A model generated the notes under the pieces. It was not told the origin of the DNA, made no database searches, and saw nothing but the letters and a program-made list of their open reading frames with translations. Below are positions 1-11,639 of a stretch of 64,000 nt of DNA, piece after piece. Within the stretch, counting starts at the first letter, position 1, and each line of letters begins with the position of its first letter. The position numbers and the translations under genes were made by a program. Origin of the DNA: Poecilobothrus nobilitatus (lineage: Eukaryota > Arthropoda > Insecta > Diptera > Dolichopodidae); assembly GCA_947095535.1 (NCBI GenBank), contig OX352773.1:89252670-89316669 (forward strand). The letters run 5' to 3'.

Positions 1-410
1 TGGGGAATCGAAACCCTGCATTTATGTTTCCTTTATTTTTTGGATTAAAATATTTCTGTATTTATTTGTATGTTCTTAAAAAAAACACTGTTTGGTAGCT
101 GTATAATATTATCATTCATAAAACTGAACATATTATCAATATTGTAATCTTTTTTTTAAAAAACAATTAAAACGATTCGACTGCATTCAGCGAGCGAAAA
201 AAAAACTTCATTTTTTAAAAATCATAAAAAAAAATTTGTAATTTTTTAGAAAGTTCGTTCTAAGTTTGAACTGCATCTGTAATTAAAATAATAACGACTA
301 AGCACCTAAAATGATATACATGTTTACATTATTTAGAAACTTTTATATAGATACTAAAATTAAGAAGCTCTGTTTTTAGGAAGATACATAGATAATTTAT
401 TATTGTTTGG
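1..410. other. AT-rich noncoding DNA
   Basis: No coding frame, RNA gene or repeat could be recognised. The stretch is AT-rich with short A and T runs. Confidence 0.6.
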
Positions 411-740
411 ATATACATTAGAGCCTCGAGTTGCGTCGTTTCAACTTGCGTCGCCAAAAATTTTAACACCATAATTTGGAATTGCGCCGTATTTTGGACG
501 TAACTCACAATTTGTTATCTTGCAATAAAATCGACGATTATGACAAAATTAAGACGAAAATTTTCTTTTTGGGTGTCTTTATTTTTCTCATCAGAGCAGA
601 GTTAGAGTCGTCAAGCAAAAAAATTTTGTTTGAATGCGAAAACAGTATTAAAAAAATAAATTTCGATTTGCGTCGTTTTCGAGATGCGCCGCATTTCTCT
701 GGAACACATTACTGACGCAATTTGTAACTCTAGTGTATAT
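411..740. mobile_element. candidate short inverted-repeat element (MITE-like)
   Basis: The left end (atatacattagag then ...ttgcgtc) is mirrored at the right end (gacgcaa... then ctctagtgtatat) with several mismatches, giving diverged inverted termini of roughly 33 bp. The interior repeats a ttgcgtcg/ttgcgccg motif near 431, 449, 482, 668 and 685 and is richer in CpG than its surroundings. An open frame of 79 codons inside it looks accidental. No clear target-site duplication is visible, so this could be a chance inverted repeat in an unusual segment. Confidence 0.4.
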
Positions 741-1264
741 ACAAAAACCCGTGACAAAAAATACGACAAAAAAACACCTCGATTATATTTGGCCGTATTA
801 ATTTATTATCATTAAGAATGCAAAAAAAAAATTACTTATAAAATATATTACAAAAACGAAAATTGCGTTTCATTAGACCTTGAATCTAACACCACAAATT
901 TAGCGGCCAACACCGTACTTACAACACTATAATCTACTTTTATACTTTGTTACTGTAGCTATAGTTGAAAATCAAAAAAGTGTTTTCACAGACCAATTAA
1001 GTAGATACAAACACACAATAGCATCTATTTGTCTTTTCTTGATTTGTTAAAACAATTTTTTTTTCTAAAACTTTGGAATGTAAAAATTATACAAAAGTTT
1101 AAAACAAAGTTCGGCACAAAATTTTTGTTGATTCCTTTTTGTGTTCATTCATATTAAATATTTTTGTTTTCGGTTTGTTAATTACATTTTATTGTCGTAC
1201 TTATAAATATTGAAAATTTTACTAAATTATAATAATTATAGATTTAGATATAGATAAAAAAAAC
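741..1264. other. AT-rich noncoding DNA
   Basis: Nothing recognisable; low-complexity AT-rich sequence without a plausible reading frame. Confidence 0.55.
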
Positions 1265-2135
1265 ATTGAAGAGTGCAGTAGAACAGACTGTATTAACTCT
1301 ATGATACCCGTATGAATATAATACATATATGCTGTTTGCTTAAAACTTGATCATCTTTTACAACTTCAGAGTGGGGCCTCGGTGGCCTAGTGAGTAAGAG
1401 CGTATAAAATACGTTGTAACATCGAGGGAGTGTGTGTTCGAATCCCACACATCGTAAGAGTTATTCCCCCTTACGACATTTACAGCCACTTCTGAAAAGG
1501 AAAGGCTGTGTAATTTGCTGTTCACATTTATGCACTATAATGCACTAAAAAAAAAAAAAAAAAAAGAAATAAAAAATTCAGAGTTTTACTTAATTAAGTA
1601 GGTATCAAGATACATTTACGTAAATTTTGGAGTTGTATAATAGGATACTCGAACTTGTTGCTCCTAACCAACCACATTTAACAAAAGTTATTGCTATAAA
1701 ACTTGATCATCTTTTACAAGATTTCAAATTCCTATAGCTTAATTATGTTCCAAGATGTGGAAGCTCTATGAACCTGCTGCTCTAGAACAACCAAAGTTTA
1801 GAGAAGATATTAGCATGCAATTCGACATCTTTTCACAAAATTGCAGATATCTAGCTTCAATATACACTGAGTTATTTCCATATAAAGAAATAAATTGTAT
1901 GGCAACTACTCGAATTTGCCGGCCTTACTTGTTGGATTTAAATTTTCAGCTTCTTTATTTTTTTCATTCATTATGCAAACGGACGGACGTACATGGTTAA
2001 TAATTAAGAATTCGATTGTGGGCCGATCCATACACTTAAGTCTATATTTAGCTCGGCTCCTTTAAGGTGTCACAAACATAATGGCAAATTTATTATACTA
2101 AAATACGTTCATAAGGGTATAAAAATTTTAACATT
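1265..2135 (+). repeat. dispersed repeat R1, copy 1, split by a SINE
   Basis: This copy matches the reverse complement of 30085-30540 over many blocks: gatacccgtat, aaaacttgatcatcttttac, gagttatttycatataaaga, ttgtatggcarc, cgaattcgatt and cacttragtctata. It ends in an acggacggacgtacatgg block and gggtataaaaat. That ending recalls sequence I associate with fly INE-1/DINE-1-like (Helentron) repeats; this is from memory. The block aaaacttgatcatctttta occurs twice (about 1342 and 1701), so the copy has an internal duplication or is two joined copies. A SINE interrupts it at 1373-1576. The 81-codon frame at 1755-2000 lies inside the repeat and is not a gene. Confidence 0.65.
1373..1576 (+). mobile_element. 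tRNA-derived SINE (SINE-A), copy 1
   Basis: The head reads like a Ser/Leu-type tRNA gene: an A-box region ggtggcctagtgagtaagag and a B-box region gtgttcgaatccc. A body with inverted segments (cgtaagag...cttacg) and a long A-rich tail follow. The insertion is flanked by an 8-bp direct repeat, ttcagagt, at 1365-1372 and 1577-1584, the expected target-site duplication of LINE-driven retroposition. It sits inside repeat R1, so it inserted after R1 did. The 3' part (tatgcactataatgcacta) differs from the other copies. Confidence 0.85.
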
Positions 2136-5100
2136 TCATTTAACTGCATTTATTAATTTTTCAGTTGTTTAAGTAAGACTTAAACTCCCTGATCCTGAAG
2201 GAATTTAGTTTCGATTTTTTGTGATTCACCTTGCTTACATCCAATCCAATCCTTTTCCAAAATTGTAATTGAAATATTTAGGTTTACTATTAAAAAGACA
2301 TAAAGTTTAAAGAGTTGAACCCTCGTATTGTTTTGTTTGAGCATTAATTTTTTAACGACTATTAATTCAATATTTGGTATTTTTTTAATTAGCTCTTATT
2401 GAGAATGAGATAATATATTATGCAGTCTATAAAATATACTTTAAATAACCAATTTATATCTCCAACTTTTTTACATAAACCTAAAATTCCATAATTCCTA
2501 TTTGGTTAATACACAATTTCCTCTGTGCATACTATTATATAACAATCGATTAGTAAGGAATGTGTGATTTTGCAGATTCAATCATATTTTATGTAAATCT
2601 AAAGCAATATTAATAAAAATAACAAAACAAATAAACAAATAACATACAAAGTTAATATAATATCTAAAAATTAACATTAATTCATATTTATTACTTTACA
2701 ATATACACAAGACTTGCATATAACATGTTATTGTTCTGCAAAAAAAAGGACTTAAATAAAACTGTGGTTCAATAAAATAAATATGATTTTAAAAAACCCT
2801 TATAAATTCTATACAATATAAATTTTCTTATGTGATGAATGAAAAGTAATAAAAATTTATAGAAGTTTATTTAAAAATATCGTGGTTATCGTTGCCTTTA
2901 CATTGAAAACGCGAAACTCTAAAAAGAAAATAAATCTCCTTTTTTCTTGTCTATTAAATTGGAATTTATAACCATATATGGAAATATTCACAATGACAAA
3001 CAAGATTTTTGATACATATTTCAATCAATAAATCATTTATAATTTTTTTAAATGTTAAATTTTAAAGGTTCGTCAGTTATTTTATATTTCATTGTTACCT
3101 TCTAAATCTTTTAAGGATATCTTTTGTCTGAACCGTTAGTTTAATTTTTTTTAAATACATTTGAAATTGAAGACAAACAGACACATTTTTGACGTTTTTA
3201 GGACTTTAATGGTTACTTAACCGAACTTAATTTACATTGGTATATCTTTTATGCCATATACGTATCTGCCTTATCTGCCAACAATTCAAAATTCTAAAAC
3301 TTACAGTTCAGCCTTTTAATGGACTGTTTATTTATGTTTGTTTATACTTTTTGTCCGTGACTATTTACAAAGATTTTATTGAACATTTATTTGTGAAACA
3401 AAAAAATAAATAAATAAAACGGAAATATAATGATATTAAAAAAGATATTAAAAAGTAAAATTTCATCTATCTTTAAGTTATATATCTTTTATTTCTTCGT
3501 TTTTTTTTTTTTTTTTTTTGGGTTTTAAACATTTTATTTCCTCTGATTTTTAAAATAAAATAAATGATTTTCAAAAACATTTTATTAAATATATTTTTCA
3601 TCTTTTTAAATGTTTCGTCCTTAAGGAAAAAAACACAAAAACAATAATTCATACGTAAACTTATAAAAAATCGATAAAATCTAGGAATTGCGGAAAAAAT
3701 TTAATTCAATACGTAATAATTTGTAATTACTAAAGTATTTATTACCTTTTTATTTAAATTTCAATTACAGTTTGATGTTAGCTATTACTAAAATAAATAT
3801 ATGACAATCAATCTTTAAAAAACCGCCTAAATTAAAGAAGCATCTTAATTTAGATGAAGATTTTAAGCATTTGCTTAATTCTAAACTGAATACAAAACAA
3901 ATTTAATCTATACATATACAGTTAGTAGTGAAAAGAAAAAGCGGTAATAAAATTATCCGTTAAATAGATCTAAATATTTCCTGAGGAAATTACAGAATTT
4001 TTTTAATGATGATCAAAATATCCTCAAGTTCTAAAGAAAACATTTTTCTATCTAAGACTAAGATGGTTTCCTGGCTTTATTCTTTTGTGTTTGAGTAATT
4101 AATTTTTAGATTGTTAAATCCGTTACCTTTATTTTATATTTTTTTTTTTATATTAACTTACTTTTATTTATTTTTTATTGATGAAAGTTGAGATTACGTG
4201 AAGACACTAAATCCGTTGTGCAGTTTCAAAGCGTAAGATAATCTTTTTGACAAGAATTATGTCAAGTTTCTCTGAATTTATATCACTATGATAATCCTCG
4301 AACGGAAGAGCTTTGAAAGAATCTAAGAATCTAATCTAAGAAGGAATCTCCCGAGATATTTTCACTTTTTTCTTGCCATTCCTTTATCTGCAATAAATTA
4401 AATTTCGATGCATTTTATTGTCCTTTCATTAATATAAAAAATTAAGATATCCTATCATTTTACATAGATAAATATTTTTTCTTGTTTTAAATTATTCTCC
4501 ATTTTTAAGAATACCTTCTTCATTTTTTGAGGAAACTTCTTAAAAATTCTCCTTTTCATTTAAAACTATTGATAATAAATCTGACTTTTAAATTCCACAA
4601 AGAATTCTAAAGAGACACACAAAAAAAACTTTAATTCAAACAGTCTTTTGTTTTACTTTAATATTATAATATTTATAACATACAAGGCAAACACTTTAAA
4701 AACTCATCTGAAATGTATTAAATTCTTTTTTATTTTATTATTTTCAATAACATTTTTTTTTGGTGTTCTATTGATCATTGTTTGTTTGAAATTCTTTGAA
4801 GTTCTTAAACAATCATAACATTTATTTTTATATTTATATTGTGTGTTGTCTTTTATTGTCTTTTTTTTTCGTCCTTTTTTAACTCATTCTATATCTATCT
4901 CTTTTACTTTTGTTCTTTTTTTTTTTTTATTATTGTACGATCAGGGTCAAAACATTTATGATAAAATAACGACAATAAAAAATAATCGAAGAAATTTAAC
5001 TAAAATACAAAAAAAGAAAATAATAAATAAATAAGAAATAATTTTTTTCTTTTTCTTTGTTTTTTTTTGGTATTTCTATAGTCGTCCTTTTCTTAGAAAA

Positions 5101-5955
5101 TATAATAAACAACAATAAATACTAAATCTTTTTACATAAAAATGAATAAATAAAAGGAAAATAACTTATTATTATATTTCGTTTAAAGACGGTCTTATTT
5201 TTTTTTTTTTTTTTTGTTAGAAAATAAGCAGCAATGATATCTAAACTGGAACAGCGTAAAACGAGGAGCAAAAATATAAAAAAAAAACAAAAAAAATAAA
5301 TTTAGAATAAAGAGATGGGTAGTAACTCAAATTATTTTATAGACCAACGGAATTTCCTATTCATTCTTATTATCATTCTTGTTTTTTTTTTTTTTTTTGT
5401 GTTATTATATTATATTTCTTTTATTTATTTTGATTATTCATATATTTTGTTATTGTTGTTTCTATTATTTGGTTGTTTTGTTATTGCTGAGCCTTCTATT
5501 GTTGTTGGCAATCGTATTTTTTATTGTATTTATTTTAATTTTTTTTTTTTTGTTTTAGAAAAAAAAAGAAAACCTATAAGGAAATAAGAAGATTTTCCAT
5601 AGACGATATTGAAAATTATTAATTTGTTGTATAGTTTTTGCTTTTGTTATTTTTTATTTTATTATAAATATTTATTGGTTGTAAACAAATGACGAAATTG
5701 TATTTATCTTTAGAAAAGAAAATGCTATATTAAGTTCCTATCTTTAAGATAATATATTGATGTATAGGTTCAATTGCATATAGTAATCTAATCGAACGTT
5801 TAAAGAATTAATACATATATGTATGTATAAACAAAATTGTAGACCATCTTAACTTGGTGATGAAAAGGAAAATTACTAAAAACAGCGTCTATCTTTTAAA
5901 ATTTTAATTTCTAGGATTTCATCACGTCTCAATTTCTAAAATTTCAATTTTTTTA
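2136..5955. other. long AT-rich noncoding stretch with homopolymer tracts
   Basis: No gene or recognisable repeat was found. There are long T or A runs, for example near 3500, 4140, 4915, 5200 and 5385. The open frames at 4843-5034 and 5315-5587 encode only Phe/Leu/Ile/Tyr-rich low-complexity peptides from T-rich sequence, and I do not regard them as genes. Confidence 0.6.
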
Positions 5956-6115
5956 TATCTTTAAGCTACTTGAGGTAGGAAAACTTATATAATTAAGAAA
6001 ATCTGTTAACAAAATGTTAATGAAATTGTATTATTGGGTCTTTAAATTTTGTGTTTTTCTGTTAACAAATTTACACAAACGCCTCAAGTTACAGATGTCT
6101 AAAAATAGGAAATGT
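5956..6115 (-). repeat. dispersed repeat R2, short fragment
   Basis: The reverse complement contains tttagacatctgtaactt, then gttaacaga and cttaattatataag in the same order and spacing as in the R2 copies at 13080-13910 and 34345-35210. Only this central part is recognisable. It directly abuts the Jockey-like LINE remnant. Confidence 0.5.
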
Positions 6116-6124
6116 TCACATTTG

Positions 6125-6560
6125 GATCCCTAATAGCTTTTAACAAGTCAAGTAATTTACCAATATTAGATAACATTACTACTGTAGTGATATTCGCTGA
6201 CGAAACTGCAATAATGACAGTTGGATACAATAATGACGGCGCTGCAGATAAATTACAAAAAGCAAGTGATAAATAAAGTTAATTTTACATATAAAATCAT
6301 ACAAAATCATCCAGCCGTGAAATTAAATGCGGTAGTTATAACAAAACAAAACAAAGCAATATAATTAGGGAATACTTTAGATGCCAAGCTAAAGTAGAAA
6401 CAGCACATCAAAAAGAAAAAAGTCGAACTAGAAATATATTGGTTACTAGTTCGAAACTCATTTCCAATAGAATATCAAATTTTGCCTATTTGGATCTACA
6501 ACTCCAGTAGATCTATAAGAGTTAACACAATATTAATGGTTAGTCTTTAAGACTAGTTTT
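6125..6560 (+). pseudogene. Jockey-like LINE reverse transcriptase remnant
   Basis: Conceptual translation gives the reverse transcriptase palm around the catalytic motif, read here as FADETA at 6193-6210. Most relatives have a YADDT or FADDT motif, so the second aspartate is glutamate here. Downstream come VNFTYKI, then LDAKLK, HIKKKKVEL and YWLLVRNS, in the order typical of the Jockey clade C-terminal to the palm. In-frame stops follow ASDK, KQNKAI and LDAKLK, and at least one frame change lies between the palm and VNFTYKI. The upstream part (endonuclease, fingers) and the rest of the C-terminus are missing. It is a dead, truncated copy with no function of its own. Confidence 0.8.
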
Positions 6561-7964
6561 AATATTATAAGACGAAGCTGCTGTGTTCAGTGAATTAAGC
6601 TTTCACATAACTGTGTTGCATACAGTATTTTTATATCATTTTCAGCATCCTTACTCAAAATTATTTAAAAAAAAATCGTGAAAATGAAAAGAATAATGTA
6701 AATCATAAGTATACGTTTCTCTTATGCATTAAATAATGCCCAAAAACAAAGTCCAATAAAATCTGTAGAATTACCAAGTCTTTAACTTATATTAAAAACT
6801 TCACAAAAAATTTTAAAACTAATTTTATTATTTGGAAAATTTTACTCACCTTTATTTCAACTAGGAATTCGAATTTTGGTCTTAACATAAAATTCAAACA
6901 AAAAAGAAAAATTCAATAAATACCAATATCTTTTATCATTTTTCTATCATAGGGATTTTCATCATTTGTTTATTTTTTTTTGTTCGGTCTCTAATATTTT
7001 TATATAACCGTATAGATTTTCATTTTTCACATATCCTTAAATTTTTCGTACATTCACCTAACCACCACCCACTTATATATTCACTCTATCTTAAGAAATA
7101 AGAAATAAATGACATTATTATAATATGAAGAAAAAAAAAGTTCTTGTTGTTGATTTTTTTTGAAAGTGTTTAGGAAAAAAATATTCGAACATTTTCGAAT
7201 CAATTTGATGAAATATCGTTATCTTTTAATATCGATAAAAACATTCATATATATATTATAACAGTATATACTTATTATGTAAATATTTATTATGTATACA
7301 TAATATATATTGTATAAAATAAGAATAACGAAAAAACAAAAAAAATTGTGTTGAGGCATTTTAAGAGTTCTATAGAAACAGTGGTCAGAAAGTAAATTTA
7401 AATATTTTTCTTTTGTAGATTTTATGAGGTTATACCGAAATCCTATTATTGTCTTATTACGGGGTAAAAGGACTAAAAAAATTTCGATCAAAAATAATAA
7501 ATGAGAATATGATTTAGTCTACTTAGTTACTTTTAGTGTTATAAAATATTAGATATGAATTCAATATTAATAAATAAATAAATAAATAATACATAACTGT
7601 AATTTAGTAATAACGGTTCTTATCTTGAAACAAAAAAAAAATAGAAAATGAATGTATTATTTTGAATAATATGAATTAATAATTTAAAAACTTACAAAAA
7701 AAAATTTACAAAACAAATTTAACAAATTGTATCTTAAAGATTTTGAACAAAATATTTTTTATATTTATTATACAAATTAACAAATGAATTATTTAACACA
7801 GATTTTTATTGATTATGTAAAATTTGAAATTTAAGTTGATATTTTTTTGTTTCGTTAATTTTTTGTGATAGACAGGTACTTCTAATCTTTTTTATTTCTT
7901 TTGTATTTAGGAAAGGAATGTCATAATATTTTTATGTAAATTTTAATGATTTCTCTAACTCCAG
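6561..7964. other. AT-rich noncoding DNA with an (AATA)n microsatellite
   Basis: No gene is visible. A short aataaataaata microsatellite lies at about 7567-7590. The minus-strand frame at 7219-7491 encodes an Ile/Tyr/Phe-rich low-complexity peptide and is most likely accidental. Confidence 0.6.
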
Positions 7965-7977
7965 AATATTTAAACTT

Positions 7978-8167
7978 GGGGCCTCGGTGGCCTAGTGGCT
8001 AAGAGCGTATAAAATACGCTGTTAACAACGAGGGAGTTTGGTTTCGAATCCCACACACGTCGTCAGAGTTATTCTCCCTTACGACATTTACAGCCACGCC
8101 TGAACAGGAAAGGCTGTGTAATTTCCTGTCCACATTTATGTGGCAGAGAAATACATTAAAAAAAAAA
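7978..8167 (+). mobile_element. tRNA-derived SINE (SINE-A), copy 2
   Basis: This is a near-complete copy. It has the tRNA-like head (gtggcctagtggctaagagc; B-box region ttcgaatccc), the gtcg..agag/ccttacgac stem, the segment aggctgtgtaatttcctgtc, the inverted pair ccacatttatgtgg, and a short A tail. The flanks at 7965-7977 and 8168-8180 match at 12 of 13 positions (aatatttaaa, then ctt or att), a convincing target-site duplication. With the copy at 61863 it is the best reference for this family in the window. Confidence 0.9.
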
Positions 8168-8739
8168 AATATTTAAAATTTAAATGTATTAATTAGATAT
8201 TTATGTAAAAACCCAATTCAAAAAAAAATCTGATAACTTCTTGAATGACAAGTAATTGAACCACTAAAGTAAAAGTTAAGGTAACTCAAAAAAAAAAACA
8301 ATAGGCACTTTAAGACAGACAGCCAGATATTTATTTAACTAATTAATCTACGAACAAATTTATGCCCCCAAATTTATTTTCGCTTCGGATATGGGTTGTA
8401 TTGTCATTTTTATTTTATCCAAAAACTTTTCAATCTTATCATCTTCCACTATACAGTCATACCACAACAAATGTAAAGACAAATATCGAAAATTATTTAA
8501 CTTAAAATTGATGTTAGATTCGACAATACTTTACTTAAACAATATAAAAAAAAAAAATGTTTAGATATGACAGATATGAATTTTAAATGAAATTGACAAG
8601 CACATGTCGTTCAAAATTAACGGGAAAGTTATGATCTAAAATATGTATCAGTTAATTTCTTGTAAAATATAAATGACTCTCTAAAAATGTACATAAAAAT
8701 ATTAATTTTTTAAAATAGCTAAACTATCAATTTTAGTAT
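8168..8739. other. AT-rich noncoding DNA
   Basis: Nothing recognisable beyond short homopolymer runs. Confidence 0.55.
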
Positions 8740-9035
8740 TTCGCAACCACTTTATCTTATATGGCACAGTTGGTGAAGTTCAATTCTAGTCCATAAATTA
8801 CAGGTAGACCAAAATAAATTTCTTAAAAATATTCTTTATCTTCTACAATGTTCAGCATTATAAAATCTACTGTAGGTCGATATCTTTCCGTTTAAAATTG
8901 TGCATCATTACGCTTTAATTCTAATTGCATCAATAATCAATAATATTATGGACCTTCACATGTTTCTACAATTTCTAATAATAACCACTTATTACAATGC
9001 ATGGGTTCAAGATTTTAATAAATTTTTGTCTTCGA
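8740..9035 (+). pseudogene. possible degraded LINE reverse transcriptase C-terminal region
   Basis: One frame gives KLQVDQNKFLKNILYLLQC and, after two stops, a helix-like segment ending INNIMDLHMFLQFL. The spacing recalls the segment after the palm in CR1/Jockey-type LINEs, where a basic KxFL block is followed by LINxxIDSPxLL. Several stops interrupt it and no catalytic motif is present. The resemblance is weak and could be chance. Confidence 0.3.
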
Positions 9036-9540
9036 ATTAAAAAATTATGACCTAAATATTGTTTTCTTACTATATAAAAAAAATAAAAATATATTGTTTT
9101 TAAAATTGCTAAAAACACGCGGAACTATAGTGTGGTTTATGTATTTGAATTGTAAAGTTAACTAATCAAAAAACTAAAAATAGTATTTCGTTATTTATAT
9201 TATTTTACAAGTAGGTATAAACCATTCGATTTGATTTTTTTTCACTTTTCCACTTCTTTAAGAAGCTGAAACCACCCGCTAACTCCTTTAATATTCATAT
9301 TTGAAAAAGCCTCAGTTTCTGGTATTATTAGTTTCACTAAACCGTTAATTACACGCCCATAGCTATAGTGTACAAGACTATGAAACACAAATATTTCTAT
9401 TTGTACGCCATCTTTTATCTTATACAAGAATTTTTTATTTTTATTTTATTATATATATTTATTTTATTATTATATATGTGATGTTAATTATAGGATATAT
9501 AGATATATAACTATTTTTATTTAATTATATATCTATAATA
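9036..9540. other. AT-rich noncoding DNA
   Basis: No gene recognised. A minus-strand frame of 61 codons (9242-9427) has ordinary composition but no family resemblance or supporting context. The block 9430-9545 is a near-pure AT tract. Confidence 0.5.
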
Positions 9541-10860
9541 TAATACACAAGATGTTGGCGAGACCTTGCCAACATGTAAAAAAATATATTCTATATCTAT
9601 AATAAAACACTCACACTGAATGTAAACTAAACTGGCAATAATGATATTTCTGTATATTTATTTAATAATTTAAAATTTTATTACCAGAGACACAAATCTT
9701 TGACTCAAAGTATTATCAAGAGACACACGCCGTTCATTAAAACGATAAATAAATTTAGTAAATATTATTACGAGTGACCAAATTTTCCACGTTTCCACTA
9801 GAAGTATTACCAGAGACACAAACCGTTCATTAAAAGTGAGTACAGTCAAAAAGGAAAAGTACATACTTAAAAAACACATTTTCAATGAAAATAAATTCAG
9901 CAAATTTTTAATTTTTAAATTTGACCGCCACATCCATTATGAACTGGTCGCAGCGGTAAATTAAAAATAAATTATTAATCTTCTGCTGGCAGTTTTCAAA
10001 TGACTCTTTGTTTTGAAAAAAATAAAAATACTCTTAATAAAATTAAAAGACCTGAAAGTGAAAAGAGCAAAGTTTATAGTAAGCCTTATAAATATAAGAA
10101 ACAAATAATAGAACGATTTTATTCTTGATTTTGTTTTCACTATTATAAAAGCTGGTAAAAGTTTCGCAACAGACTTTAAAGTAGTTTTGTTTATTTAGGT
10201 TGGAATTTTGATTTTTTAAGCTGAATTTTTGATATAACATAAAATATTCGAATTTTTTTTATTAATATAAAATTCGGCAGACTTAGCTAATTATATTTCA
10301 TAACAGAAATCAGAAACTTACTAAATATTATAGAAATGGATATTTTTCTTAAACAAAAAAGAAAAAATAACATAGGAAATATCATTTTAGAAGCCTTCTC
10401 TCACAATAGATTTATAATTTTGTACTAATTTATTATTAGACCATTAAATTAAAAAGCTGTCGAAAACGACCCACACAAAAAAAAGGCCCCGAAAATTTAT
10501 GAAATTACATTATCAGAGACATGAATCTTTTATTAAATATACTAAAGACCTCTTCCAAAGTACATTTAAATAAAATAAATTCAGCAAATTTTTTTCAAGC
10601 AAAAAAAAAATAAACGCAAAAGACTTGAAAGTAGTTTTGGTAATTAAAGTAATTTCGCGGCGAAAACAACTGTTTTTCATCGACATAAAATTTTTTTTTT
10701 AAACTAAAGAAAAATAGAGAGTCTGGTAAAATTTTAACAAATATTAAAATGATTTCGATTATTTTTTTTAGCTTGGACCATTTTTTCTCAATGATTAAAA
10801 AACTGTCAAAAATTACCGCCACGAAAAAACGGCGAGAAAAAATTAATAAACTGTACCTAA
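9541..10860 (+). repeat. dispersed repeat R3, copy 1, with internal duplications
   Basis: It shares ordered blocks with 59140-59700: ttggcgagac.ttg, caataatgatatttctgtat, agcaaatttttaat, aatataaaattcggca and atatttcataac. The left end forms a small hairpin (atgttggc at 9552-9559, gccaacat at 9568-9575). Inside, a block like attaccagagacacaaaccgt recurs near 9680, 9715, 9805 and 10510, so the copy contains diverged internal repeats. Minus-strand frames at 9670-9933, 10043-10240 and 10595-10822 fall within it and do not look like genes. Confidence 0.55.
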
Positions 10861-11094
10861 CAATTTTAATTGTATGTGTTTAGAATTGTTTTATGTTTTT
10901 TTCTACTACAAGTAAGTAAGTGATTTCTACATTTTTTTAATGGTGCTGATGTAAAAATGAAATTTTTAGGTAGTTTATTTATTAAGGGAGTCAGTATGAT
11001 ACCGTAAATGTTTTTGAATCTATAGAAATTGTGCAATTGCACAGGGGATTTTCTAGTTATAATAAAAATCTATATAATCTTTTATTAAACAATA
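10861..11094. other. AT-rich noncoding DNA
   Basis: Nothing recognised apart from a short gtaagtaagtg near 10911. Confidence 0.5.
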
Positions 11095-11195
11095 TGACTC
11101 AGCCGAGATTTAAACCTTCAGATTTAAGCCTTTCAAATAGCAAAAAAGCAGCTATGTCCTCCCCAGAACTGATCGCAGGAGCAGAAAAACTTAAT
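11095..11195 (-). repeat. possible tRNA-like retroposon fragment
   Basis: On the minus strand, agctgcttttttgc is followed by a B-box-like aaggtttaaatctcggc, which resembles the tRNA-derived head of the SINE-B copy at 57108. No body or tail can be matched and no flanking repeat was seen. The plus-strand frame 11031-11306 over this segment runs on into a TA microsatellite and is unlikely to be a gene. Confidence 0.25.
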
Positions 11196-11237
11196 ATTTG
11201 TTTTTTTTTGAATAGGGGTATTTACATATTATATAAA

Positions 11238-11272
11238 CATATATATATATATATATACATATATACATATTT
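11238..11272. repeat. (TA)n/(TACA) microsatellite
   Basis: An alternating AT tract with interspersed catata units. Confidence 0.7.
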
Positions 11273-11451
11273 TTTAAGTATGTACTATGTATTTCTTTAT
11301 TGCTAAAATTTTGAAATTATATGTAACAAAACTAAAATTAAATAGTATTTTAAAATTAATTAACAAATTTAAATAAATCTAATAAAAATAATTAACAATT
11401 ATAAACACCTCGTTAAGTTCAAAAGGAACAGGTGCTGAGATGAAATTCGAA

Positions 11452-11496
11452 TTGATTATTTATTACATATCGAATTTATATGTAATAAATAATCAA
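11452..11496. repeat. perfect 19-bp palindrome (hairpin)
   Basis: The arm ttgattatttattacatat (11452-11470) is the exact reverse complement of 11478-11496, with a 7-nt loop, cgaattt. It could be a foldback remnant or a replication-generated inverted repeat. There is no terminator-like T run next to it. Confidence 0.75.
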
Positions 11497-11639
11497 TAAA
11501 CAAAAATTTGTACAAACGAATAAATAGAGAGTTTAATAATGATATTCAAAGTAATTTTCCGCTTGTAAGTTACATTGCGTAATACAATGTTCCGCTTGTA
11601 AGTTACATTCCGCTATTGCGTAAAAGTGTTATAATTGGC
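11497..11639. repeat. short local duplication
   Basis: The segment ttccgcttgtaagttacatt occurs twice in quick succession (about 11557 and 11590), separated by gcgtaatacaatg-like sequence. It is a small tandem duplication with no gene. Confidence 0.6.

Noticed and set aside
1398..1450. Possible functional tRNA gene
   Set aside because: Promoter boxes are present, but the arms do not fold as a proper tRNA and the same sequence recurs with SINE bodies and A tails.
5315..5587. 90-codon open frame with many hydrophobic residues
   Set aside because: It encodes Phe/Leu/Ile/Tyr runs from T-rich DNA, which mimic membrane segments. There is no start context or family match.
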